A stretch of DNA of 64,000 nucleotides from Pelomonas sp963422775 (GTDB lineage Bacteria; Pseudomonadota; Gammaproteobacteria; Burkholderiales; Burkholderiaceae_C). The stretch covers positions 1 to 64,000 of the forward strand of contig CAUJSJ030000128.1 in assembly GCA_963422775.4 (NCBI GenBank), written 5' to 3'. A program made the position numbers and the translations under genes. Shown here piece after piece: positions 37,726 to 46,288 of the stretch (positions within the stretch are counted from its first letter, which is position 1; each line of letters opens with the position of its first letter). The notes beneath the pieces are model-generated. The model saw only the letters and a list, made by a program, of their open reading frames with translations, had not been told where the DNA came from and searched no databases.

Positions 37726-38598
37726 GTGCGCTCCCTGTTCCTCTGTCTCGTGCTGGCCGCCCTGGCGCTGCTCGGCGGCTGCCGCTCGGCGCCCAAGCGG
37801 CCTGCCGCGCCCGACACGCCGCCGCTGCGCTTTCTGCTGACCTTCGACGACGGGCCCAGCATCCGCGGCGCGCCCAACCCCACCGAGCAGGTGCTGCGCA
37901 CGCTGGCCCGCAACCCGGTGCAGCCGGGCATCAAGGCCCTCTTCTTCGTGCAGACCCGCGCCACCAACGGCGGCGGTACACCCATGGGTCGCGAGCTGAT
38001 CCGCCGCGAGCTGGCGCAGGGCCATGTGCTGGGCTTCCACACGGCGACGCCGGGCCACTCCAACCACCTCGGCATGGCCACCGACACGCTGCGCGACTCG
38101 CTGCAGCTGGGCCTGGCCGACCACGCCGAACTCGGCGCCGCACCCCGCCTTGTGCGCCCACCGATGTGGGCCTATGACGACCGCACCCTCACCACCTACG
38201 CCGACGCCGGCCTGCGCGCGCTGCTGACCGACGTCACTGCCAACGACGGCAAGCTCATCCCGCCCTACGGCAGCCCGCGCCGTCGTCAGCACATGGACTA
38301 CCAGATGGACCTGCTGAGGCCCCGCGTGCTGGCGGGCGAGCTGCCGCTGGTGCAGGGCGTCATCCCCGTCGTCGTGACCTTCCACGACCCCAACCCCTTC
38401 ACCGCCGAGCACCTGGCCGAATACCTGCAGCTGCTCGTCAGCAGCGCACGCCGGCAGGGCCTGCGCGTGTCGGCGCAGCCGTTCTACGGCCAGGGCGAGG
38501 ACATCGAGGCCGTCGCGCTGGCGCGCACCGTCGCCGTGGGCGAGCCCGTGCAACGCATCCCCGGCTTCTGGCACTCGCTGCTGATGATGAAGCCGTGA
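37726..38598 (+). CDS. Polysaccharide deacetylase-like lipoprotein
   Basis: A 290-residue NodB-fold carbohydrate esterase starting at GTG. A lipobox (ALLGGC, Cys about 19) predicts lipidation and envelope location. The catalytic-base motif is LTFDDGPS, a metal-binding His motif lies in GFHTATPGHSNH, RPPMW is the third motif, and VTFHDPNPF is near the end. It probably deacetylates a cell-surface polysaccharide. Its stop overlaps the GTG start of the interrupted serine hydrolase (GTGA), so the two formed an operon. Confidence 0.88.
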   Translation: MRSLFLCLVLAALALLGGCRSAPKRPAAPDTPPLRFLLTFDDGPSIRGAPNPTEQVLRTLARNPVQPGIKALFFVQTRATNGGGTPMGRELIRRELAQGHVLGFHTATPGHSNHLGMATDTLRDSLQLGLADHAELGAAPRLVRPPMWAYDDRTLTTYADAGLRALLTDVTANDGKLIPPYGSPRRRQHMDYQMDLLRPRVLAGELPLVQGVIPVVVTFHDPNPFTAEHLAEYLQLLVSSARRQGLRVSAQPFYGQGEDIEAVALARTVAVGEPVQRIPGFWHSLLMMKP

Positions 38599-38942
38599 GG
38601 CGTGCGCTGCTGCTGTGCTGGCTGGCGCTGCTGGGCGCCTGCGGCCACATGACCCGCCAGGAGGGCGAGGCCGCCGGCACCGCGCCGCTGCACGAGCCGC
38701 TGCATGCGGGCGTCGATCGCCTCGTGCAGCCGGTGCTGGCGGCGCACGAAACGCCCGGCCTCATCGTCGGCGTGGCCACGCCGGACGGCCGCCGCCACTT
38801 CTTCAGCTACGGCCGCGGCGAGACGGGCGGCGGGCCGCTGGCCCCGGACACGCGCTTTCCCATCGGTTCGCTGACCAAGGGCTATGTCGGCGCGCTGCTG
38901 GCCGTGCTGGTGGACGAAGGCCAGCTGCACTGGGAAGACACG
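38595..38942 (+). pseudogene. Serine hydrolase (class C beta-lactamase-like) lipoprotein, 5' fragment split by an IS
   Basis: The first 116 codons of a gene that continues on the other side of the insertion sequence. A lipobox (ALLGACG) and the SxxK nucleophile motif (IGSLTKG, about residue 94) are visible. Reading on into the element adds 33 foreign codons before a stop at 39041. Joining 38942 to 40590 restores one frame of 407 residues across E-D-T-L-G-Q. The family includes peptidases, esterases and beta-lactamases. Its GTG start is coupled to the deacetylase stop. Confidence 0.85.
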
Positions 38943-38947
38943 TTGAT

Positions 38948-38963
38948 ATGGCTTCTTCCTGTC
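38948..38963 (+). repeat. Subterminal inverted repeat, left end of the IS
   Basis: ATGGCTTCTTCCTGTC pairs with the right-end repeat at 13 of 16 positions and begins 5 bp from the element boundary. Confidence 0.75.
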
Positions 38964-39299
38964 AAGCGGCAAGACCCGGTCCTCTGCGGTGCAGATATTG
39001 AACTGAACCTGTTGCCGGACGGGGAACGCGACGGAGCCTGAGTTGCCACCCGATGTGGATGCGCGACGGTTGATCATGCTGATATGCGAGGGTTGGCTAC
39101 CTCAAGACAAGTGTTCGTCGCAGGGCTGCCTTCGGTCTAGGGGCTGAGGTCGATCCGGCCACTCGCGCGGCGTTCACGCTCAATAACGTGGTCGAGGGTT
39201 CCCTTGATGGCCGCGGCTGCGCCGCGTTCCCCGTCCGGCCTCTGGTGCAAATGCGGGTGTGTCACCTCCTTGGCGCGGCGCTGTTCATCAGGACGACCT
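38964..39299 (-). ncRNA. Long non-coding end of the IS, candidate bridge RNA region
   Basis: About 336 bp lie between the transposase stop and the inverted repeat, with no plausible gene. In IS110-family elements the long non-coding end is known to encode a structured bridge RNA whose two loops pair with target and donor DNA; in the IS1111 group it lies after the transposase gene, as here. Only position and length support this. I could not fold the sequence or define its ends. Confidence 0.35.
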
Positions 39300-40454
39300 T
39301 CACGCGGCTACCACCGGCAGCGGTGGCTTGATGCCCGCCCAGCCCGAGAGCTGCACCTCGCGCCCGATCGCCCACACGAACCCGGCCAGCTCGCGCGCCA
39401 CCGCCACCACGGCCTTGGTCTTCATGAGCCGGCGCGCGCTCAAGCGCTTGAACTTGTTGCACAGCCGCGTCTGCGCCTTCCACGCGATCTGCGTCACGCA
39501 CTCGGGCAGCCCGTCCTGGCGTGCCGCGATGATCGGACTCACCCGGGGCTCCATCCGGTAATGCCAGGCCACTTCGACCAGCATGCGTCGCGCTGCGCTG
39601 TTGCCCGCCTTGGTGATCGCGCCTTGCCGGCGCTTGGGGCCGGAGCTGTGCTCCGTGGGCACCAGTCCCAGGTAGGCCATTAACTGGCGCGGCGACTCGA
39701 AGCGCAGGAAGTCCTGCAACTCCGCCACCAGCGTCATCGCCGCGATCAACTGCACGCCGCGCAGGGCTTGCAGCGCCTGCACCACGGGCAGCAAGCGCCA
39801 GTGCGGCAGCGCGTCGCGCAGCGCCTGCTCTAAGCGGGCGATGCGCTCGCCGGCTTGAGTGATGGCGTGCAGATATTCCTGGAAGGCGATCTGCTGGGCC
39901 GTATGGCCGAGCTTGACCGTGGCCAGCCAGCGCAGGTGCGCCGCCGTCCACGAGGACTTGCCGGCGTAGGGAATGCCGTTGCGCAGCAGCAGCGCCTTGA
40001 GGCGGTGACGGCCATTGCGCTGCTCACGCACGGCGTCCTCGCGGGCACGCACTAGGTCACGCACGGATTCGTCGGCCGCATCGGGCACGCGCACCACCGA
40101 GAGGTCGCCCGAGCGCGCGAGCCGGGCCAGCAGCATGGCATCGCGCCGGTCGGTCTTGATGCGCTCGCCAGGTGGGCGGGCGATGCTGGACGGGGCGACC
40201 ACATCGCAGCGCAGGCCCTGGGCGCAGAGGTGGCGCTGGATGACAAAGCCGCACGGGCCGGCTTCGTAGACGATGTGCAGCGGCTGGCCGCGACTGACGA
40301 GTTTGCGCACGGCCTTGTCCAGGGACGCGAGATCGCCCTTGATGCTGCCGACATGCCGGATCTCGGCGTCGCGCGGCGCGTCCGCCACGGCGATGTCGAT
40401 GCTGTCCTTGTGGACGTCCAACCCGACGAACAGGGTGCTAGATTCCTTGCCCAT
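39300..40454 (-). CDS. IS110-family transposase (bridge-RNA type recombinase)
   Basis: A 384-residue recombinase. The N-terminal RuvC-like DEDD domain shows D13 (VGLDVHK), E64 (VYEAG), D102 and D105 (KTDRRD). The C-terminal Transposase_20 domain carries the helix-hairpin segment ALRGVQLIAAMTLVAEL and the catalytic-Ser segment KAGNSAARR. AAGGAG lies about 8 bp before the ATG. The frame is intact, so the element may still be active. Confidence 0.96.
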   Translation of the reverse strand: MGKESSTLFVGLDVHKDSIDIAVADAPRDAEIRHVGSIKGDLASLDKAVRKLVSRGQPLHIVYEAGPCGFVIQRHLCAQGLRCDVVAPSSIARPPGERIKTDRRDAMLLARLARSGDLSVVRVPDAADESVRDLVRAREDAVREQRNGRHRLKALLLRNGIPYAGKSSWTAAHLRWLATVKLGHTAQQIAFQEYLHAITQAGERIARLEQALRDALPHWRLLPVVQALQALRGVQLIAAMTLVAELQDFLRFESPRQLMAYLGLVPTEHSSGPKRRQGAITKAGNSAARRMLVEVAWHYRMEPRVSPIIAARQDGLPECVTQIAWKAQTRLCNKFKRLSARRLMKTKAVVAVARELAGFVWAIGREVQLSGWAGIKPPLPVVAA

Positions 40455-40482
40455 GGCCCGACTCCTTGCTCACTCGCAACGC

Positions 40483-40503
40483 CCCGGCAGACCGCCTGCC
40501 GGG
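40483..40503. other. Perfect hairpin upstream of the transposase
   Basis: CCCGGCAG and CTGCCGGG form an 8-bp stem with a 5-base loop, about 30 bp before the transposase start codon inside the short end of the IS. It could limit read-through transcription into the transposase or shape the element end. Confidence 0.5.
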
Positions 40504-40568
40504 TGCCTTGGTGTAGCTCTGCAGCCCTTGCGCCTGCAACCTACGGCATCGCAGGGGTCGGGCCGCCC

Positions 40569-40584
40569 GACATCACGAAGCCAT
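40569..40584 (-). repeat. Subterminal inverted repeat, right end of the IS
   Basis: Read on the minus strand the repeat is ATGGCTTCGTGATGTC, matching the left repeat; it ends 5 bp from the element boundary. Confidence 0.75.
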
Positions 40585-40589
40585 CTTGT

Positions 40590-41465
40590 CTAGGCCAGCT
40601 GCTGCCCGCCATGCCGCTGAAGCCTGAGGCCGCACGGCTGACGCTGCTGCAGCTGGCCACCCACAGCGCCGGCCTGCCGCGCCAGCCCACCGACCTGACG
40701 ATGCTGACGGGCCTGCTGCACTTCACCTTCACGGGCAGCAACTTCTACGGCGTGCTCGATGCCGATGGCCTGACGCGCTTCATGGCCGGATTCACGCCAC
40801 CGCCCCACCCGGCGCCCGCCTATTCCAACATCGGCTACGCGCTGATCGGCATGGCCATCGAGGCCCGCACCGGCCGCCCGCTCGGCGAGTTGCTCGCCGA
40901 CAAGGTGCTGGCGCCGCTGCAACTGGCCCGCACCGGCTTCGACCCCGGCAGCACCCATCGCGCCCAAGGCCACGCCGGCGACCAGCCCTACTTCATGCCG
41001 CGCGGCCGGCCCGTGGCCGACTGGCGCTTCCCCGCCGCGATGCAGGGCTCGGCTGCGCTGTACTCGACGGCCGCCGACCTGCTGGACTTCGCCGTCGCCC
41101 ATCTCGACGCCGGCCCCCTGCACGGCCTGCTCGCGGACAACCTGCGCGTGCGCCACGCCCAACCGCAGGACGCGCCCGGCATCGCCTGGGTCACCGACGA
41201 CTTCGACGGCATGCCCATCACCAACCAGGTCGGCATGGCGGTCGGCCACACCGCCTACCTGGGCGTACAGCGCGACAGCCGCCTGGCCGTCGTCGTGCTG
41301 CAGACCAGCTTCAACTGGAACTTCAAGATCGGCCACAAGCTGCTGTTGCGGCTGGCGCGCGGCCAGATCGACTGGCTAGAGCTGCCCGCCCAGACGGCAG
41401 CCCTGCCAGCCCCTATCATCGCGGCCGCTCGCCAGGACGGGCGCCCAGCCCCAGCCAAGCCATGA
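40590..41465 (+). pseudogene. Serine hydrolase, 3' fragment split by an IS
   Basis: The remaining 291 codons of the interrupted serine hydrolase, starting at L-G-Q-L-L-P. The family's second motif YxN is present (PAYSNIGYALIGM), as are the helix signature TLLQLATHSAGLPRQP and a late HTAYLGV segment in the position of the KTG/HTG box. The stop overlaps the ATG of the methyltransferase gene (ATGA), so the insertion may also separate that gene from its normal promoter. Confidence 0.85.
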
Positions 41466-42184
41466 CCTCTTTCCCGACCTCCTCGGCCGCGACCCCGGCG
41501 CCCGCCTTCGTTCCCGAGACACGCTTCGGCCTGTGGTTCCTGTCCACACCGACCTGGCGCGTGCACGTGCTGCAGCGCGCCCTCAACGACCTGCAGCGGC
41601 TGGCGCCTGACCTGCCGACCGAGGGCGTCGTGCTGGACATCGGCACCGGCCAGGGCCACTCGCTGCCGGAGCTGGCCGAGCGCTTTCGCCCGAGCCACAT
41701 CCACGCCCTCGACCCCGAGCCCGACTTCAATGCGCGCTGCGACGCGATGCGCCAGGCCGCTGGTGTGCCGGTCACGCTGCACCACGCGCATGCCGAAGCC
41801 ATCCCGTTGCCGGACGCATCGGTGGACCTGGTGCTCTGCCACCAGACCCTGCACCACATCGTCGACCAGAGCGCCGCGCTGGCCGAGGTCTTGCGCGTGC
41901 TCAAGCCTGGCGGCCACCTGCTGCTGGCCGAGAGCACCCGCGCCTACATCCACAGCTGGGTCATCCGGCTGCTGTTCCGCCACCCCATGCACGTGCAGCG
42001 CAGCGCGCCGGAGTTCCTGGCCATGCTGGGCACGGCCGGCTTCGAGGTGAAGCCCGAGCACATCAGCACACCCTACCTGTGGTGGAGCCGCAAGGACCTG
42101 GGCGCGCTGGAATGGCTGGGCTTCGGTGTGCCCAGGGAGCGCGAGGAGACGCTGCTGAACTGCGTCGCGCGCAAGCCGGGTTAA
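41462..42184 (+). CDS. Class I SAM-dependent methyltransferase, edge of the aryl polyene cluster
   Basis: A 240-residue methyltransferase. The SAM-binding glycine motif is VLDIGTGQGHS (about residues 58-68), followed by ALDPEPDF and the motif-IV segment VDLVLCHQTLHHI. The C-terminal LRVLKPGGHLLLAE is motif VI. No signal peptide is present. It is translationally coupled to the broken serine hydrolase and converges with the phosphopantetheinyl transferase gene, with overlapping ends. Methyltransferases of this type border many aryl polyene loci and may methylate the aryl head group, but membership here is inferred. Confidence 0.88.
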   Translation: MTSFPTSSAATPAPAFVPETRFGLWFLSTPTWRVHVLQRALNDLQRLAPDLPTEGVVLDIGTGQGHSLPELAERFRPSHIHALDPEPDFNARCDAMRQAAGVPVTLHHAHAEAIPLPDASVDLVLCHQTLHHIVDQSAALAEVLRVLKPGGHLLLAESTRAYIHSWVIRLLFRHPMHVQRSAPEFLAMLGTAGFEVKPEHISTPYLWWSRKDLGALEWLGFGVPREREETLLNCVARKPG

Positions 42185-42834
42185 CTCAGCAAGCGTGAGC
42201 GGCTGCGCTGCCAGACGGCACCGGCCGGGCCTTCGAGGTGAAGCGGGAGCACCGGGTCGGCGGCGATGGCCAGCACGAGGTCGCCAACGCGCGTGACGGC
42301 CATGTCACCGCCCACGTCATCTTCGAACGCCAGCGACCGCATCAGCGCGAAGTCCAGGCCTTGGCCGCGCGCCTTCAGCCAGGCTTCCTTCAAGGTCCAC
42401 CACTGCAGGAAGGCCAGCGCGCGTGCATCGGCCGGCAGCGCGGCCAGCCGCTCGCGCTGGGCCGGGCCATGCACGGCCTCGGCCAGCGCCAGCTGATTGC
42501 GCGGGCGGGCCAGGCTTTCGACATCGACGCCCACCGGCACGCCGGCCGCGGCGCAGGCCACGAAGCCGGCGCTGTGGCTGATCGAGACATGAGTGCCGCC
42601 GACATCGGCAACGTGGCAAGCTCCGCTGTCCACCACGGCCAGCACGGGCAGCGCCTCGGTGCCCAACCAGCGCTGCACCGCGCGGCGGGCCAGCCAGCGA
42701 CCGGCCAGGAAGCTGTCGCGTCGCGCCTCGGTACCCAGCGCCATCAGCCTCGCGGTTTCGGAGGGTGTCAGCCAGTCGGTGGCCGGCGCCATTTCGGCCC
42801 GCACGGCGGGCTGTGGCGCCAGCAGGCACAGCAT
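42181..42834 (-). CDS. 4'-phosphopantetheinyl transferase (Sfp/AcpT type)
   Basis: A 217-residue enzyme that loads the phosphopantetheine arm onto carrier proteins. The magnesium-binding GVDVES and the WTLKEAWLKARG motif are intact, and VSISHSAGFVACA precedes them. I start it at MLCLLAPQP; a TTG 18 bp further upstream would overlap the preceding gene. It is the last gene of the aryl polyene operon and probably activates the two ACPs encoded at 57814-58395. Confidence 0.9.
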   Translation of the reverse strand: MLCLLAPQPAVRAEMAPATDWLTPSETARLMALGTEARRDSFLAGRWLARRAVQRWLGTEALPVLAVVDSGACHVADVGGTHVSISHSAGFVACAAAGVPVGVDVESLARPRNQLALAEAVHGPAQRERLAALPADARALAFLQWWTLKEAWLKARGQGLDFALMRSLAFEDDVGGDMAVTRVGDLVLAIAADPVLPLHLEGPAGAVWQRSRSRLLS

Positions 42835-42841
42835 GGCTGCG

Positions 42842-43282
42842 TCAGTCGGCAACCTTGGCGTAGGTGCCCCGCAATGCCACGCCGATGATGATGGCGCCCG
42901 CGTGGCACTCGAAGTTCGTCGCGCTCTTGTACTCGACCTTCTTGTAGTAGCTGACGATGTCGATGACGGCGTTGGCGCCCTCGCGCTTGGCGCTGTTCTG
43001 CAGGTTGATCAACGCGGTCAGCGCGGCCCACTTGCAGCCAAACTCGTCGCTCTTGCCGACGCCGTTGGTCTTGGGGTTGCTCACATCGGTCGAGAAGCGC
43101 TTGATGACCTTGGGCATGGGCTGGCCGGCGAGCAGGAAGCGCATGTCGGCATCCAGCTTGCCCTGTGCCTCGGGCATGGCCAGCACGTCGGCCAGCGGGA
43201 TGTGAAGCACGGTGTCGCGCGCGAACGCGGGCAGGCTGGACAGCGCCGCGACGGCGGTCAGCGCGACGAAACGAGATTTCAT
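42842..43282 (-). CDS. Small exported protein found in aryl polyene loci
   Basis: A 146-residue protein with a signal peptide (MKSRFVALTAVAALSSLPAFA). It has three Cys (FGCKWAAL, FECHAGAII) and a C-terminal GANAVIDIVSYYKKVEY ... AIIIGVALRG segment that recalls YbjQ/heavy-metal-binding-fold proteins. Databases often label this family as excinuclease ATPase subunit, which is misleading because no ATPase motif is present. Its role in polyene export is unknown. Confidence 0.82.
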   Translation of the reverse strand: MKSRFVALTAVAALSSLPAFARDTVLHIPLADVLAMPEAQGKLDADMRFLLAGQPMPKVIKRFSTDVSNPKTNGVGKSDEFGCKWAALTALINLQNSAKREGANAVIDIVSYYKKVEYKSATNFECHAGAIIIGVALRGTYAKVAD

Positions 43283-43334
43283 GAATGGCTCCTTGGACGA
43301 GGTTCAGTCCGGGCGCGGCGCGCCCGGGTCACAT

Positions 43335-43760
43335 TCACTTCACGTTGACCAGCGAGATCTCGCTCGTGATGTCGCTGCTCAGGTTGCGCAGCCACATGTT
43401 GTACGTCGGATGGATGCGCTGGCGATCCGGGTTGGCGTTGAGGTTGTAGCTGCTGACGTAGCTGAGCTGGTAGCTGGCGTCGTCGTAGGCCACCTTCACC
43501 GTGGCCTCGTGCTTGCCCTGGCGGCTCTGCTTGAGCACCATCTCGCCGGGGGCGTCGGCCTCCACGGTCCAATTGCGGCGCGAGGCGGCGCGGATCAGCA
43601 CCTCGTGCAGCTTGGCCTGGTTGATCTCCGGCTTGCCCTGCACGCTGATGCGGTCGGGCACCAGCATGGGCTCGTCACGGGCCATCGCCGTGCCCAGGCA
43701 CAGGCCCAGGCCCAGACCGAGCGCGACCAGAGCGGCGCGGGTGCGGTTCTTTGTTGTCAT
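43335..43760 (-). CDS. Small exported protein of unknown function in the aryl polyene operon
   Basis: A 141-residue protein with a signal peptide (cut near AMARD, about residue 27). A conserved-looking C-terminal stretch, SYVSSYNLN ... RIHPTYNMWLRNL, recalls small periplasmic proteins of unknown function. It sits between the FabF-like ketosynthase and another small exported protein in the same orientation, so a role in the envelope stage of the pathway is likely but unproved. Confidence 0.82.
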   Translation of the reverse strand: MTTKNRTRAALVALGLGLGLCLGTAMARDEPMLVPDRISVQGKPEINQAKLHEVLIRAASRRNWTVEADAPGEMVLKQSRQGKHEATVKVAYDDASYQLSYVSSYNLNANPDRQRIHPTYNMWLRNLSSDITSEISLVNVK

Positions 43761-43801
43761 GGATCGTCCTCCTTGTGGCTGTCGTGGATAGAGCGACCGG
43801 C

Positions 43802-45040
43802 TCAGAGCCGACGCAGGATCAGCGACGTGTTGATGCCGCCGAACGCGAAATTATTGGTCATCGCAAACTCGGTTTCGAGCTTGCGGCCACCGCCGAGCAC
43901 GTAGTCCAGCTCGCCGCAGCGCGGGTCCACCTCGCGCAGGTTCAGCGTCGGTGCGAACCAGCCGGCCTTCATCATCTCCAGCGTCATCCAGGCCTCCAGC
44001 GCGCCGCAGGCACCCAGCGTGTGGCCCATGTAGCTCTTCAGCGAAGAGATCATCGTGCGGCTGCCCAGCACGGCCTGCGTGGCCTGGCTCTCGGCCACAT
44101 CGCCCTGGTCCGTCGACGTGCCGTGGGCATTGACATAGGGGATGACCGAAGCGGGCAGACCGGCATCGTCCAGCGCCAGCTGCATGGCCTGACCCATCGT
44201 GGCGGACTGCGGCTGCGTGACGTGCGTGCCATCGCAATTGGTGCCGTAGCCGACGATCTCGCCGAGCATGTGGGCGCCGCGCGCCTTGGCATGCTCGTAC
44301 TCCTCCAGCAAGAAGGTGCAGGCACCTTCGCCCAGCACCAGGCCGTCGCGGTCCGCGTCGAAGGGGCGCGGCGTCAGGCGCGGCTGGTTGTTGTACTTGG
44401 TGCTGGTGGCGAACAGCGTGTCGAACACGGCCGCCTGCGTTGGGTCCAGCTCCTCGGCGCCGCCGGCCAGCATGGCGATCTGCTTGCCGCTTTGCACCGC
44501 CTCGTAGGCATAGCCCAGGCCCTGGCTGCCCGAGGTGCAGGCGCTGCTCGTCGTGATGATGCGGCCGGTGATGCCGAAGAACACCGCGATGTTGACGGTC
44601 GCCGTGTGCGACATCATCTTCACGTAGGTGTTGGCGTTGATGCCCTCGATGCTCTTGGCGCTGATCATGCGGCCGAAGTCGCCGACGGCGCTGGGCGTGC
44701 CGCTGGAGCTGCCGAAGCTCACACCGAGCTTGCCGCTGGTGACCAGCGGGTCGCCGATCAGGCCCGCCTGCTGCAGCGCCAGCTCGGCCGAGCGCGTCGC
44801 CATCTGCGCCACGCGGCCCATGCTGCGCATGCTCTTGCGGTTGTAGCGGTCGGCCGGCAGCTCGAAGGGCGCGCAGGGCACGCCGACCTGGGTGTTCAGG
44901 CCTTCGTAGGCCGCCCAGTCCTGCATGACCTGGACCTTGTTGGTCTCTGCCCGCAGGCTGTCCAGCACCGTCTCGACGTCATGCCCCAGCGGCGACAGCG
45001 CGCCGATGCCCGTGATCACCACGCGCTTGCCTGTACTCAT
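43802..45040 (-). CDS. Beta-ketoacyl-ACP synthase (FabF-like) of the aryl polyene cluster
   Basis: A 412-residue condensing enzyme. The complete Cys-His-His triad is present: C168 (TTSSACTSGSQG), H306 (NAHGTSTDQGD) and H340 (YMGHTLGACGA). It corresponds to the stand-alone ketosynthase of APE systems (ApeR-like), which probably performs an initiating condensation. Its start overlaps the stop of the ketoreductase gene (ATGA). Confidence 0.93.
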   Translation of the reverse strand: MSTGKRVVITGIGALSPLGHDVETVLDSLRAETNKVQVMQDWAAYEGLNTQVGVPCAPFELPADRYNRKSMRSMGRVAQMATRSAELALQQAGLIGDPLVTSGKLGVSFGSSSGTPSAVGDFGRMISAKSIEGINANTYVKMMSHTATVNIAVFFGITGRIITTSSACTSGSQGLGYAYEAVQSGKQIAMLAGGAEELDPTQAAVFDTLFATSTKYNNQPRLTPRPFDADRDGLVLGEGACTFLLEEYEHAKARGAHMLGEIVGYGTNCDGTHVTQPQSATMGQAMQLALDDAGLPASVIPYVNAHGTSTDQGDVAESQATQAVLGSRTMISSLKSYMGHTLGACGALEAWMTLEMMKAGWFAPTLNLREVDPRCGELDYVLGGGRKLETEFAMTNNFAFGGINTSLILRRL

Positions 45041-45762
45041 CCCACCATCCCCCCGTTGACCGAGATCACTTGTCGCGTGATGTAGGCCGCGTCCTCACTC
45101 ATCAGGAAACTCACCAGCGCCGCCACCTCTTCAGGCCGGCCCACGCGCTTGGCGGGGATGATTTTCAGCGCTTCTTCAACCAACGCCGTGTCGATCATGT
45201 CTGTCGCGATCAGTCCCGGCGCCACGCAGTTGACGGTGATCCTGCGGCTGGCCAGCTCCACCGCCAGCGCCTTGGTCGCGCCGATGATGCCGGCCTTGGC
45301 CGCGCTGTAGTTGACCTGGCCGCGGTTGCCCATGATCCCCGACACCGAGGCCAGCGTGACGATGCGGCCCGGCTGCTTGCGCCGTACCAGCGGCATCGTC
45401 AGCGGCTGCAGCACGTTGTAGAAGGCGTCGAGGTTGGTGTGGATGACGGCATCCCAGTCCTCGCCGGTCAGCGCCGGGAAGGCGCCGTCACGCGCGATAC
45501 CAGCATTGCAGACCACGCCGTAGTAGCAGCCATGGGTCTCGACATCGGCGAGCAACGCGCTGGCAGTCGCCTCGCGGTCGGCCACATCGAACTGCAGCAC
45601 GCGGGCCGTGCGGCCCAGCGCCTGGATCTCGGCCGCAGCGGCGTCGGCCTGCTCGCGCTGATTGCGGCAATGCAGGACAAGGTCGTAGCCATCCTGCGCC
45701 AGGCGCAGCGCGATCGCGCGGCCGATGCCGCGGCTCGACCCGGTGACGAGCACCGTACTCAT
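45037..45762 (-). CDS. 3-oxoacyl-ACP reductase (FabG-like) of the aryl polyene cluster
   Basis: A 241-residue SDR enzyme. The cofactor loop VTGSSRGIG lies at residues 5-13 and the catalytic triad is intact: Ser in ASVSGIMG, and Tyr and Lys in NYSAAKAGIIG. The NADPH-dependent reduction of each 3-keto group is the second step of every polyene extension cycle. The start at MSTVLVTG is chosen because the upstream frame runs through a palindromic repeat and no Rossmann protein begins there. It overlaps the ketosynthase gene downstream. Confidence 0.93.
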   Translation of the reverse strand: MSTVLVTGSSRGIGRAIALRLAQDGYDLVLHCRNQREQADAAAAEIQALGRTARVLQFDVADREATASALLADVETHGCYYGVVCNAGIARDGAFPALTGEDWDAVIHTNLDAFYNVLQPLTMPLVRRKQPGRIVTLASVSGIMGNRGQVNYSAAKAGIIGATKALAVELASRRITVNCVAPGLIATDMIDTALVEEALKIIPAKRVGRPEEVAALVSFLMSEDAAYITRQVISVNGGMVG

Positions 45763-45763
45763 T

Positions 45764-45832
45764 GGGGCACCCTTCGCGCTTCGCGCTGTCCCGCCAGGCG
45801 GGAATTCGCCTCTTCGGGCGGCCGTGCGAGGC
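45764..45832. repeat. GC-rich palindromic repeat between dehydratase and ketoreductase genes
   Basis: The 70-bp spacer holds nested inverted repeats, including CCCGCC-A-GGCGGG and a duplicated cgcgcttcgcgc-type segment. It is one of the few gaps in an otherwise overlapping operon. It resembles short dispersed palindromes of Burkholderiales genomes, but I cannot check copy number. Confidence 0.45.
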
Positions 45833-46288
45833 TCATACGTCTTCTCCATTCAAAAAGGCGCTCGGGTCTTCGGGACCGAACACTGTCAGCAATGCACTGG
45901 CCAGTTCCACGCCGTCCGCGTGGATGCGGCACTCGAACTGGCCCAGCCCGTTGTCGGCCTGGTAGCCGCGCTCGATGTCGACCTGCAGGCGCTGCCCCGC
46001 AGCAAATCGCGGCACGCTGCAGCGGTAGCGCCGCGTGCCCAGCAGCAGGCCGATGCGAGGGGCATGCCCCTGCGCACGCGCCTGCCAGCCGGCCCAGGCG
46101 GCCACGGCCTGGGCCATGTATTCAATGCCGACCCAGGCGCCCACGCCGTCGGCGTGGCTGAACAGCCCTTGCGCGGGCACGACGACCTCGGCGCTCAGGC
46201 GCTCGCCCTCGGCGGCGATGACGCGGTCGAGCAGGCACATCGGGCCCTGGTGAGGAACCAGTTCGGCGATGGGAGGCAGTTCAGACAT
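45833..46288 (-). CDS. Hotdog-fold 3-hydroxyacyl-ACP dehydratase of the aryl polyene cluster
   Basis: A 151-residue FabZ/FabA-like protein. PPIAELVPHQGPMCLLDRV at the N-terminus has the catalytic-His region, and WVGIEYMAQAVAAWAGWQ is the central hotdog helix. It corresponds to ApeP-type dehydratases, which form a double bond in each extension cycle and leave it conjugated because no enoyl reductase is encoded. It overlaps the upstream ketosynthase by 8 bp. Confidence 0.9.
   Translation of the reverse strand: MSELPPIAELVPHQGPMCLLDRVIAAEGERLSAEVVVPAQGLFSHADGVGAWVGIEYMAQAVAAWAGWQARAQGHAPRIGLLLGTRRYRCSVPRFAAGQRLQVDIERGYQADNGLGQFECRIHADGVELASALLTVFGPEDPSAFLNGEDV

Larger units (their letters stand above)
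38943..40589 (-). mobile_element. IS110-family (IS1111-like) insertion sequence
   Basis: The 1,647-bp element interrupts a serine hydrolase gene. Its ends are placed by two independent signs: the host frame is restored exactly when this segment is removed, and 16-bp inverted repeats lie 5 bp inside both ends. No target duplication is seen, as expected for IS110-type elements. The transposase is on the minus strand, with about 135 bp before it and about 357 bp after it. The long non-coding end after the gene fits the IS1111 group. Confidence 0.85.

Noticed and set aside
38964..39041. The foreign 33-codon extension of the split hydrolase as a real fusion protein
   Set aside because: It is merely read-through into the IS end and carries no recognisable sequence.
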